Below, in pieces: positions 54,293 through 61,841 of a stretch of 64,000 nt of DNA. The notes below the pieces were generated by a model, which was not told the origin of the DNA, searched no databases, and saw nothing but the letters and a program-made list of their open reading frames with translations. The position numbers were made by a program, and so were the translations under genes. Numbering within the stretch: position 1 is the first letter of the stretch; each line of letters begins with the position of its first letter. Location: contig NZ_JACJSE010000010.1 of NCBI RefSeq assembly GCF_014698045.1, forward strand, positions 1-64,000, in the 5' to 3' direction. Origin of the DNA: Aulosira sp. FACHB-615. GTDB taxonomy: Bacteria; Cyanobacteriota; Cyanobacteriia; Cyanobacteriales; Nostocaceae.

Positions 54293-55597
54293 CTAATTCA
54301 ACTTTTTCCAAGACAAGCTTTTTGTTTCGCCAGCTATCCAATGTCTGACTCCTGGTAATTGTGCATAAAACCACCACGCACCCAAGACATACAAGCTACC
54401 ACAAATAATCAAGGCCTCAGTCGCCCCAAAATGCTGGGCTAATGTTCCAGCTAAGAGGTTTCCAAAGGGCATTGTACCTACCATTGCTAAGGCATAAAAA
54501 CTCATTACCCTTCCACGTTTATCTTCAGCGACTAGGGTTTGGATAATCATGTTACTGCTGGTAATGCTGAGAATAGAAAAACAACCAACAAACACCAGAA
54601 TAATGATAGATAAACTAACGTGACGCGAGAGTGAAAAGGATATCAGACTCATCCCAATCAATACTTGAGATGTAACAATTACACGATCTAATCCGATGAT
54701 GCCTCGTCTGATGCTCAAAAACAAGCAAGCAAAGAAAGAGCCAATGGGGGCTGACGTGCTGAGGTGAGCCATTGTAGTTGCATCTCCATTGAGAATCTTG
54801 ACAGCAAATACAGGCATAAGTGCGACATGAGACATCCCGACTAAACCATGTAAGGCCAGCATCAATAAAATGGCTCTGATAGGATGAAACTGAGAGACAT
54901 ATTCAAAGCCTTCCCGTAATTTTGCAAAGGTATCGCGGAAGCTAGTAAGATTCTGCATTGGTCTGGCTTTTAATTCCATTGCTAACAGGGTAAAAATAGC
55001 AGGAATGTAGCTGAGGGTATCGTAGAGAAAACAGTATTTTACTCCGAGGGTTGCAATCAAAATCCCTCCCATTGCTGGGCCTAATACGAGGGAGGAACTT
55101 AACATGACTGAATTGAGCGCGATCGCATTACTCCAATCAGCTTTATCATCTACGGTTTCAGTAACAATGGTATGACGCACCGGCATATCTAACCCCTTGA
55201 GCAAACCGTTAAGTACACTCAAGGCCAAGAGGATGGGAAAGGTAATCAAATTCGTAAAGGTCAGAATTGTTAAGGCTAAAGAGACGCTAATTCCTGATAT
55301 CTGCACTATCATTAACAAGTCACGACGACTCCAGCGATCAGATAATACTCCCGAAAAAGGAATCAATAATAGCGTCGGTAAAAATTGTACAAAACCAGCC
55401 ACACCCAACAACCAAGCTGATTTAGTCAAATCATAGACGAGCCAAGGAATAGTTAACTGCTGGGTCATAAATGTCCCAGACATAGATAGTAACTGTCCCC
55501 CAAAAAACAACCGAAAATTCCGCCAACGGAAGGCAGGTAAATAATGGTAAATCGTCTGACTGATGCGATCGCCTAGTTGTCTATGCCAAACTTTCAT
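54293..55597 (-). CDS. MFS transporter (intact paralogue)
   Basis: A 434-residue, roughly 12-helix major facilitator of the enterobactin-exporter/MFS-1 type: RNFRLFFGGQLLSMSGTFMTQQLTIPWLVYDLT, the motif A region SGVLSDRWSRRDLLMIV, KGLDMPVRHTIV, and KRGRVMSFYALAMVGTMPFGNLLAGTLA. It is clearly homologous over its whole length to the interrupted gene at 42265-43545; the two frame the sulfur genes. The transported compound is unknown. An inverted repeat at 55630-55667 lies 33 bp upstream of the start and may be its operator. Confidence 0.92.
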   Translation of the reverse strand: MKVWHRQLGDRISQTIYHYLPAFRWRNFRLFFGGQLLSMSGTFMTQQLTIPWLVYDLTKSAWLLGVAGFVQFLPTLLLIPFSGVLSDRWSRRDLLMIVQISGISVSLALTILTFTNLITFPILLALSVLNGLLKGLDMPVRHTIVTETVDDKADWSNAIALNSVMLSSSLVLGPAMGGILIATLGVKYCFLYDTLSYIPAIFTLLAMELKARPMQNLTSFRDTFAKLREGFEYVSQFHPIRAILLMLALHGLVGMSHVALMPVFAVKILNGDATTMAHLSTSAPIGSFFACLFLSIRRGIIGLDRVIVTSQVLIGMSLISFSLSRHVSLSIIILVFVGCFSILSITSSNMIIQTLVAEDKRGRVMSFYALAMVGTMPFGNLLAGTLAQHFGATEALIICGSLYVLGAWWFYAQLPGVRHWIAGETKSLSWKKLN

Positions 55598-55629
55598 AGG
55601 GGAAGCTTTAATATGTTTTACTAACTATT

Positions 55630-55667
55630 AGATTAGCTAACAGTCATTATATGATAATAGCTAATCT
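55630..55667. promoter_or_regulatory. inverted repeat upstream of the MFS gene
   Basis: Perfect 10-bp arms AGATTAGCTA / TAGCTAATCT separated by 18 bp. Candidate repressor site for the minus-strand MFS gene. Confidence 0.4.
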
Positions 55668-55718
55668 GCTTGAGTCAACAGGCGATCGGATGATTTAGCT
55701 TTTACTTTTTTTTCACAA

Positions 55719-56021
55719 TTAAAGTTGCGATTGCTGTCCAAACACTACCCCAGTCTGATAAGCCAATTCTCGCCGCTTTTTCCAAGGGTTTAACCCCAGC
55801 AAAGTAGCTTGCCCAGATGTGGGATATAAAATACCTGTGAGCATTTTAATGGTTGTAGACTTGCCTGCACCATTTGGCCCAATAAATGCGATCGCTTGAC
55901 CATCGGGAACACTCAGCGTAATATCATCCACCGCCACAATCTCAGTCTGTCTGCGGTTTCTACCCCAACCTTGCGTTAAGGTAAACGTCTTGCGTAAATT
56001 TTCCAGTTCTACGGCTGTCAT
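55719..56021 (-). pseudogene. truncated ABC transporter ATP-binding protein
   Basis: The roughly 100 residues from MTAVELENLRKTF cover the first part of an ABC-2-type exporter ATPase: Walker A FIGPNGAGKSTTIKML, GILYPTSGQATLLG, and the Q-loop region GVVFGQQSQL, where it stops. The signature LSGGQ, Walker B and switch His are all missing, so it cannot hydrolyse ATP. A longer start at 56045 is possible. No permease partner is nearby. The rest of the gene is not visible between here and the MFS gene. Confidence 0.8.
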
Positions 56022-56045
56022 TACCGATGAACTCCTCAAAAACAT

Positions 56046-56422
56046 ATTACATATATACTACAAAAGCTCTCATATTTCACTTAATCGGTCAAAATTTCTC
56101 TGATTCCCGGCAAAGGAAAAATAGATTTATTCCTGGATTTCTCACAAGAGAGAAATCCAGGGGTGTGGGAGGTGTGGGAGGATGGTGAAGAAATCTTTCC
56201 CCCTCCTCTCCCCACACTCCCCACACTCCCCACACCCACTACCCATACGTGAGAAATTCGGGTTATTGTTCCTCCTGCCTCCTTCATGCCTCAGCATTAC
56301 AGCAGCTATCACTGGAATTTATAGATTTGAACAAAAATAGTATTTGTTTTTCACAATCAACTTATCTACAGTAAATATCAACTAATGAACTCAAAAATTC
56401 AGCATTTACCAAAAGAGGTAGC
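56046..56422. other. gap with low-complexity hairpins
   Basis: A perfect 12-bp hairpin CCTGGATTTCTC-N6-GAGAAATCCAGG (56132-56161), then ggtgtggga repeats (56161-56182) facing a ccccacactcccc run (56210-56238), which can pair. An open frame through it is only the repeat read in protein. Confidence 0.55.
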
Positions 56423-56944
56423 ATGAAGAAATCAATTTTTCAAACACTAACTAACTGCTTAGTAGCTGCATTATTTGTAGTATTAGTGGCAGGATTTTCG
56501 CTATTTGATCAACCCATTGCTAAGGCTCAATCATTAACACCACCCGTAACAACAGAAGTTACAACAGAAGCTACACCTGCACCTGTAAAAACGGTGGCAG
56601 AAAATGTCAGACATTTGCTGACAACTCATGAATGTGTTGGTTGTAACCTGATAGGAGCAGCACTAAAAGATACTAATCTGCAAAATGCGAATTTAGAAAA
56701 TGCAAATTTACAAGGTGTTGATTTAGAAAGAGCAAATTTACAAGGAACTAACCTCAAAGGTGCTAATCTTCAAGGCGCAGATTTAGGTAAAGCCAGCATT
56801 AGAGGCGCAAATTTAGATAATGCTAACTTATTTGATGCCGATTTGGAGAAGGCTGATTTGACAGGTACAAGTATTGTAGGTGCAAACTTTCAAGGTGCTG
56901 ATTTAGAACAAGCCATTACACCACCAGGTTTAACAAACTACTAA
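56423..56944 (+). CDS. exported pentapeptide-repeat protein
   Basis: 173 residues. Signal peptide 1-36 (CLVAALFVVLVAGFSLF, cleaved after AKA), a Pro/Thr-rich linker, then a HECVGCNLIGA motif and about 16 A(N/D)LXX pentapeptides (NLQNANLENANLQGVDLERA and on), which form a right-handed quadrilateral beta-helix. The Cys-x2-Cys before the repeats recurs in many cyanobacterial proteins of this kind. Probably periplasmic or lumenal; function unknown. A terminator follows at 56985. Confidence 0.92.
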   Translation: MKKSIFQTLTNCLVAALFVVLVAGFSLFDQPIAKAQSLTPPVTTEVTTEATPAPVKTVAENVRHLLTTHECVGCNLIGAALKDTNLQNANLENANLQGVDLERANLQGTNLKGANLQGADLGKASIRGANLDNANLFDADLEKADLTGTSIVGANFQGADLEQAITPPGLTNY

Positions 56945-56984
56945 CAATACTTAGCTTGAGTATCAGGAAATATTTTCCTTTTTG

Positions 56985-57018
56985 AACCCTATTGTCACAC
57001 TTGATAGTAGGGTTTTTG
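56985..57018 (+). terminator. terminator of the pentapeptide gene
   Basis: 12-bp stem AACCCTATTGTC / GATAGTAGGGTT with G-T pairs, 6-nt loop, then T-runs. Confidence 0.8.
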
Positions 57019-57046
57019 TCTTTTTTTTCTTGTTGGAAATTAGTGA

Positions 57047-57175
57047 TATAGGACTCATATTTGATTTATGAAAAAAATCAGTACACTCAGATCAAGCTGC
57101 TTTCCTACTCCCTACTCCCCATTCCCTACTCCCTGCCCACACAAATAGATTCAGAAATCAAATCGGATTCCTATA
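57047..57175. repeat. 129-bp element, TATAGGA family, complete copy
   Basis: tataggactcatatttgat start, cggattcctata end; same orientation and size as 36306-36434. It lies 83 bp upstream of operator candidate 2. Confidence 0.88.
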
Positions 57176-57257
57176 TCTATGTTTACTTCTACTTAAAGAT
57201 ATATTGACAAAATTTACTTGTATTTAATTTGTTACCAATGGTATATGTTAGATACAA

Positions 57258-57283
57258 TACGGTAAACCTAGCAATAAGCCGTA
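57258..57283. promoter_or_regulatory. sulfur-island operator candidate 2
   Basis: TACGGTAA-N10-AAGCCGTA, ending 25 bp before the cysA GTG. TACGG and CCGTA are perfectly complementary, 16 bp apart as in the other sites. Confidence 0.6.
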
Positions 57284-57308
57284 GTTAATTAGTTAAGGGA
57301 TAACGGCA

Positions 57309-58325
57309 GTGGGCATAGTAGTTGAGAATATATCCAAGCATTTCGGAAGTTTTAAAGCAGTTGATCAAGTTGATTTAACAGTTAAGAGTGGGTCTTTAGT
57401 GGCATTACTAGGGCCGTCTGGTTCTGGTAAATCTACTTTATTGAGACTAATTGCCGGGTTAGAAATGCCCGATAGCGGTAAAATCATCCTCACTGGCAAA
57501 GATGCTACATATAAAAATGTCCAAGAGCGCAATATTGGATTTGTATTTCAGCAGTATGCGTTGTTTAAGCACATGACTGTGCGGCAAAATATTGCTTTTG
57601 GTTTAGAAATTCGCAAAGTTCAAGATAAAAAAATCAAGGGAAGAGTTGAACAGTTATTAGAGTTAGTTCAATTAAAGGAATTAGGCGATCGCTATCCTTC
57701 ACAGTTATCTGGTGGTCAAAGGCAACGGGTAGCATTAGCAAGAGCCTTGGCTGTAGAACCAGAAATATTATTATTGGATGAACCTTTTGGTGCGCTTGAT
57801 GCGAAAGTGCGGAAAGATTTAAGAATCTGGTTACGCCATCTTCATGATGAGGTGAATGTCACTACAGTGTTTGTCACCCACGACCAAGAAGAGGCGATGG
57901 AAGTATCGGATGAAGTCGTGGTGATGAATAAAGGACGTGTAGAACAAGTAGGTTCACCCGCAGATATTTACGACAATCCCGCTTCCGCATTTGTGATGAG
58001 TTTTATCGGCCCGGTGAATGTCTTACCTAACACCGCCAGAATTTTCCAAAGCACCGGGTTTAATGCAGGACACCCAGAAGTCTTTTTGCGTCCCCAAGAT
58101 GTGATTATCGAAAAGTACGCTCAAGAAGCAACAGCATCAGCTAAAGTCAGCCGTCTGATTCATCTGGGTTGGGAAATTCAGGTGGAATTAACTATAGACG
58201 ATGGTCAAGTTGTGACAGCACATCTAACACGCGATCGCTTCAACGAATTGCAGTTAGAACCACAACAACAGGTTTACGTCAAACCAAAACATGCTAAATC
58301 TTTTCCCGCTTATTACTCCGTCTAA
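57309..58325 (+). CDS. cysA: sulfate/thiosulfate ABC transporter ATPase
   Basis: 338 residues. Walker A GPSGSGKST (35-43), the Q-loop, LSGGQRQRVALARAL signature, Walker B LLLDEPFGALD, and the H-loop VTHDQEEAMEV. The first 230 residues are of the CysA/PotA group; RIFQSTGFNAGHPEVFLRPQDVII begins the C-terminal regulatory TOBE-like domain typical of cyanobacterial CysA. It energises sulfate import with CysT/CysW. The permease genes are not adjacent, but the binding protein SbpA is encoded 1.3 kb away in the opposite direction. GTG start. Confidence 0.9.
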   Translation: MGIVVENISKHFGSFKAVDQVDLTVKSGSLVALLGPSGSGKSTLLRLIAGLEMPDSGKIILTGKDATYKNVQERNIGFVFQQYALFKHMTVRQNIAFGLEIRKVQDKKIKGRVEQLLELVQLKELGDRYPSQLSGGQRQRVALARALAVEPEILLLDEPFGALDAKVRKDLRIWLRHLHDEVNVTTVFVTHDQEEAMEVSDEVVVMNKGRVEQVGSPADIYDNPASAFVMSFIGPVNVLPNTARIFQSTGFNAGHPEVFLRPQDVIIEKYAQEATASAKVSRLIHLGWEIQVELTIDDGQVVTAHLTRDRFNELQLEPQQQVYVKPKHAKSFPAYYSV

Positions 58326-58350
58326 TAGTGAAAATCGATATTTAAGTTGA

Positions 58351-58388
58351 GGGAATAGGAGTTAAAAAATTCCTAATTCCCTTTTTTA
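58351..58388 (+). terminator. cysA terminator
   Basis: Stem GGGAATAGGA / TCCTAATTCCC with one bulge, then TTTTTTATT, 25 bp after the stop. Confidence 0.8.
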
Positions 58389-58647
58389 TTGCTTTTACTG
58401 ATTAACATTTTATTGAATTTGTCAATATTTCATTAGACATATATCTTAGAAAAAATTGTTATTGAAAACACCATAATTAATATCCTAAAGGAAGAGGTCG
58501 CTTACTAAATTTTCAAGACAAAATGATATTAAGTTTTGTAAGCAAGTAATTTATCTGGCAATAGATAAATTTACTAAATATCTTTGTGCTTTTTAAGCAT
58601 GGATAAATTTGCTTTACTTCGCTTGATCACACACGCATAAACCTACA

Positions 58648-59013
58648 ATGAAAAGTATAATTTTTAGTGGCTTAACTTTCTTATTGATATCTACTACTTT
58701 CAGTCCTGCTTATAGCAGAGAAACGGTAGTAAATAATTCCAAAGCTTTAAGTGGTATTTCAGAAGTCACTAATGCAATCAAACCTTTTGAAATTGCAGGT
58801 TTGGCTTATCAAGGGCAATTGAGAAATCAGGGAATTCCTGGTTATGCTAGTTTGCTTCAAGCTTATCAAACCAGACAAATTAGTGCTAAAGATGTTGTTC
58901 GTAGCGCAGTTTTAGCTAACAAACTACCATCACAAGTTTTAAATGACCAAGCATACATTAATGCTGTCAGAAATTCTCTAGATGGTTTTGTCAGAAATAA
59001 CCTTGTTAATTAA
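58648..59013 (+). CDS. small exported protein, unknown function
   Basis: 121 residues. Signal peptide 1-23 (SIIFSGLTFLLISTTFSPAYS), then a helical soluble domain (NAIKPFEIAGLAYQGQLRNQ, VLANKLPSQVLNDQAYINAVRNSLDGFV). I do not recognise a family. It has its own terminator at 59028. The neighbours are the sulfate-uptake genes, but no operon link is evident. Confidence 0.7.
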   Translation: MKSIIFSGLTFLLISTTFSPAYSRETVVNNSKALSGISEVTNAIKPFEIAGLAYQGQLRNQGIPGYASLLQAYQTRQISAKDVVRSAVLANKLPSQVLNDQAYINAVRNSLDGFVRNNLVN

Positions 59014-59027
59014 TTTGAGTTTAATTG

Positions 59028-59070
59028 ATCAGGACTTAATTATTGACTAAATTTAAGTCCTGATATTTTT
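59028..59070 (+). terminator. terminator of the small exported protein gene
   Basis: Perfect 12-bp stem ATCAGGACTTAA / TTAAGTCCTGAT (59028-59039, 59053-59064), then A-T5. Confidence 0.82.
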
Positions 59071-59127
59071 AATCGGTTTATCGTAATTATCGGCGATTTA
59101 AAGAAGTTTGAAAAAAGAATTTTATAA

Positions 59128-59397
59128 TTATGTTGATGAATCATTATTATTGAAGAGTTGCTTTTTACTACGCTTCAATTGTTTCCAAAGACATTTAATT
59201 TTTTTATAAGCTTCCTGTGATGTGAGCTTGCCATTTGTCTCTAAACTAGTGATAATGCCTACTTTTTGAGCAAATTCTTGGAGATTCGCATTAAAAATCA
59301 AGTTTTCTGGCTTAACCTGACCATAGTAGCGACTGCGAGGAGAAATAAATTTGTCTTTTTCTGGTTCACTCGGCTGTTGCATAGTTTCAGATTTCAT
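59128..59397 (-). CDS. small conserved cyanobacterial protein (possibly DUF7219)
   Basis: 89 residues, soluble: FISPRSRYYGQVKPENLIFNANLQEFAQKVGIITSLETNGKLTSQEAYKKIKCLWKQLKRSKKQL in outline (quoted here as SPRSRYYGQVKPENLIFN and EAYKKIKCLWKQLKRSKKQ). From memory this matches a short family found across filamentous cyanobacteria, listed as DUF7219; I am not certain of the number. Basic C-terminus. Function unknown. It lies downstream of sbpA on the same strand. Confidence 0.7.
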   Translation of the reverse strand: MKSETMQQPSEPEKDKFISPRSRYYGQVKPENLIFNANLQEFAQKVGIITSLETNGKLTSQEAYKKIKCLWKQLKRSKKQLFNNNDSST

Positions 59398-59532
59398 TCA
59401 AAACTTTCTCCTCATCATAGCCAATCTAGTTAGATTTTGGTTTTGTAAATGCTGATTCTTGCTGTAATATTTAACTTATCGAAGAATGTAGGCTCTAGCA
59501 ATTCTATGTGAGTTATTAAAGATTAGAGATTT

Positions 59533-59565
59533 AGAACCACGATTTATAGGATAAATCGTGGTTCT
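59533..59565. terminator. perfect 15-bp hairpin after sbpA
   Basis: AGAACCACGATTTAT and its exact inverse, separated by only AGG. It lies 58 bp beyond the sbpA stop but has no T-run on either side, so processing or transcript stability are alternatives to termination. Confidence 0.5.
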
Positions 59566-59622
59566 ATTGTGCCTTGTTATGTAGGTTATAAAATAAATTT
59601 CTGAAAATTTTTACTCACCTGT

Positions 59623-60738
59623 CTATTTTGAAGACTTAACGGCTTGAATTTTGTCAAAAATAGCACCTTCATTAAAAAACCTCTGTTGAATTTGGTTCCA
59701 ACCACCTAAATCTTCAGCTTTAAACAGAGTTTTAATGTGAGGGAAAGTGCTACTTACTTCTTGCGCGATCGCAGTATTAACGGGGCGAAATCCGATTTTG
59801 GCAAACTCGCGTTGAACCTCTGGAGTGTAAAGATACTGCACAAATGCTTCTGCAACTTCTCGATTTTTGTGTTGCTCAACATTTTTATCCACAATAGCAA
59901 TTGGATTTTCAATAGAGATATTGACATCAGGGACAATATATGAAAACTTTTCGCCTTTTTGTTTTGATAAAATCATTTCGTTTTCATAGTTAAGTAACGC
60001 ATCTCCTTCACCTTGTTTAAAGAACAATTCCGTGGCGTTACGAGCAGTCTTGGGTAACACAGGCACATTTTGATAAACTTTGGTAGTAAAATCTAAAGCC
60101 TGATTTTCATCTTTTCCGGTTTTTGTGACATAACCCCATAAACCCAAAAAATTCCATCGCGCACCACCAGAAGTCTTGGGATTAGCTGTTAATACCTTGA
60201 CTCCAGCTTTTGTCAAATCTGTCCATGTTTGAATATTTTTAGGATTACCCTCACGAGTAGCGATCGCACCTACAGATTGAGTCACAATTGCATTGTTTGG
60301 GGCTTCTTTTTCCCAACCCGGCTGAATAAAACCTGTTTGAACCAGTTTCTCTACATCTAGAGCCAATGATAGGTGTACCACATCAGCCTCTAAACCATCA
60401 ATTACATTCAAAGCTTGAGAGCCAGAGCCATCATAACTTTCAGTAAATTTGAGATTTTGGTTATGTTCTTTTTTCCACTTCTCGATAAATTGCGGAATAA
60501 TCTGTTCGTATGCAGCCTTGGTGACTGAGTAAGAAACAAACGTTAGATTAACATCACCCCCTGAATTAGCGACGTTACTATCCGTTTTAGCAACATTGAC
60601 TGAAGTGCAAGCCGTCATCACCAGACTAAAACCGATTCCCAATAAAAATAAGAATATTAAGCCCCAATTTCTTGTAGCTTGCCAACTTTTAACAATCCGC
60701 GTGCGAACTTGTTTTGTTATGTGTTTGTTGAACTTCAA
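59623..60738 (-). CDS. sbpA: sulfate ABC transporter substrate-binding protein
   Basis: 371 residues. A membrane-spanning signal (about 28-47) ends with lipobox VMTAC. The mature protein is of the Sbp/CysP type: LTFVSYSVTKAAYEQIIPQF, ESYDGSGSQALNVIDGLEADVVHLSLALDVEKL, NPKTSGGARWNFLGLWGY, and QGEGDALLNYENEM. It binds sulfate or thiosulfate in the periplasm for the CysTWA importer. Start is TTG at 60738 with a strong GGGGGAGG six to seven bases before. Operator candidate 3 lies 20 bp upstream of the start. Confidence 0.93.
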   Translation of the reverse strand: MKFNKHITKQVRTRIVKSWQATRNWGLIFLFLLGIGFSLVMTACTSVNVAKTDSNVANSGGDVNLTFVSYSVTKAAYEQIIPQFIEKWKKEHNQNLKFTESYDGSGSQALNVIDGLEADVVHLSLALDVEKLVQTGFIQPGWEKEAPNNAIVTQSVGAIATREGNPKNIQTWTDLTKAGVKVLTANPKTSGGARWNFLGLWGYVTKTGKDENQALDFTTKVYQNVPVLPKTARNATELFFKQGEGDALLNYENEMILSKQKGEKFSYIVPDVNISIENPIAIVDKNVEQHKNREVAEAFVQYLYTPEVQREFAKIGFRPVNTAIAQEVSSTFPHIKTLFKAEDLGGWNQIQQRFFNEGAIFDKIQAVKSSK

Positions 60739-60758
60739 AGTTAACCTCCCCCTATTAA

Positions 60759-60784
60759 TTCGGTAAGCCGATCAATTTACTGTA
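60759..60784. promoter_or_regulatory. sulfur-island operator candidate 3
   Basis: TTCGGTAA-N10-TTACTGTA, same spacing as sites 1, 2 and 4; 20 bp before the TTG of sbpA. Confidence 0.6.
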
Positions 60785-60999
60785 GATTAGGGGTATTATA
60801 AGGTAGTCACTGAAATTACATAACCTTCAGTTAACCTAAATTTAAACAAATTGTGGTTTGAGTTGATGTACAAGCTTCTTCCTTAAGAGAGTTAACCAAT
60901 TTTGTATTTTAGATTTGCAATTTTAGATTGACCCTGATCACCAGGGTGCGGGGTTTAGGGATTTGATATTGACGTTAGCAGCGAGTATTTTAGATTTTT

Positions 61000-61236
61000 C
61001 CACCCACTAGGGGCTGCCGTGTATACAAAAATCTAGGTTGAGCGCATCTATCCCGCCTCAGAATTAATTCCGAGTCTCACAGCACAAGTCCTCTGAAGAG
61101 GACTCAACTAGAAATTCATTCCAGTCCACTTGAGTGGACTTTGGCTGTGAGCCTGGAACTTTAGTTCAAGGCGGGATAGGGTTTCCATACTACAAATTTT
61201 TGACTTGTGTATGCACGGTAGCCACTAGGAGTGGGG
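61000..61236. repeat. nested inverted-repeat element
   Basis: Three levels of symmetry: outer arms ggggctgccgtgtatac / gtatgcacggtagccact; middle arms tatcccgcctcagaa / ttcaaggcgggata; two inner palindromes AGTCCTCTGAAGAGGACT (61087-61104) and AGTCCACTTGAGTGGACT. No coding capacity; a large non-coding structured element. Confidence 0.75.
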
Positions 61237-61249
61237 TTTGTACCCCAAA

Positions 61250-61316
61250 AAATTCAAAATCCTTACACCCCATACCCTTACACCCAATCTCCACAGATAA
61301 TCTTTGTGCGTAAGCC
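61250..61316. repeat. half AGGACTTACGCA element forming the fosX 3' end
   Basis: aaaatccttacacccc, then cccttacacccaatctccac and agataatctttgtgcgtaag match the right half of the copy at 12810. It overlaps the last 13 codons and stop of fosX. Confidence 0.82.
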
Positions 61317-61724
61317 CTTTGATATTTGGCGATATTTTTCTAATCGCTGCTCTAAAGTACCTGTGTGTAACTCAAATAAATGATTATCGTAGTCGTAAAA
61401 ATATAAAGAACGCCCTTCACCTTCTACACGGCTGCGACCTTCCTTGAGCTCTACACCAAGACTACGAATTTTTGCTGCATACACTTCGTAATCTTCTTCA
61501 AGTATTTTGAAAGCTACGTGATTATATGATTTTTCTGGTAGAGGTTCACCTTCCATAACGGCAATCCATAAGTCATTGATTAAGAAAAACTTTTCTTTAG
61601 CGATTGAAAAACTATGCTCACCGCTAGAATAAATTTCTTGAGCATTAAAGATAAACGTGAGAAAATTTGTCATTCGTTCTAAATCTTTAACGATAAAGGT
61701 AATATGGCTAACTCCCTGAATCAT
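61278..61724 (-). CDS. fosX: FosX-type fosfomycin resistance protein (glyoxalase fold)
   Basis: 148 residues of the vicinal oxygen chelate superfamily. Metal ligands His7, His69 and Glu118 and the catalytic Glu44 of FosX (Mn-dependent fosfomycin epoxide hydrolase) are all in the expected positions: GVSHITFIVKDLERM, SFSIAKEKFFLINDLWIAVMEGEPL, SYNHVAF, GEGRSLYFYDYDNHLFELHTGTL. Glu44 separates FosX from thiol transferases FosA/FosB. FosX usually ends soon after the LEQRLEKY helix; here 13 further residues (GLRTKIICGDWV region) are translated from a repeat element. The physiological substrate in a cyanobacterium may not be fosfomycin. Confidence 0.88.
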   Translation of the reverse strand: MIQGVSHITFIVKDLERMTNFLTFIFNAQEIYSSGEHSFSIAKEKFFLINDLWIAVMEGEPLPEKSYNHVAFKILEEDYEVYAAKIRSLGVELKEGRSRVEGEGRSLYFYDYDNHLFELHTGTLEQRLEKYRQISKGLRTKIICGDWV

Positions 61725-61841
61725 CTTATTGTCTAGATTTATGTAATTAAATTAAAACTAAAAGTATGATAAGTATACAAAATAATATACCTGACTTTAT
61801 CAAACAGCCAGGTATATATTTTGTGAGCGAAACTAATTTAA

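Noticed and set aside
56081..56287. Small Gly/Val/Ser-rich open frame
   Set aside because: It is only the translated ggtgtggga/ccccacact repeat arms.
57240..57256. NtcA box GTA-N8-TAC upstream of cysA
   Set aside because: ggtatatgttagatac has nine, not eight, bases between GTA and TAC; the adjacent 26-bp site explains the region better.
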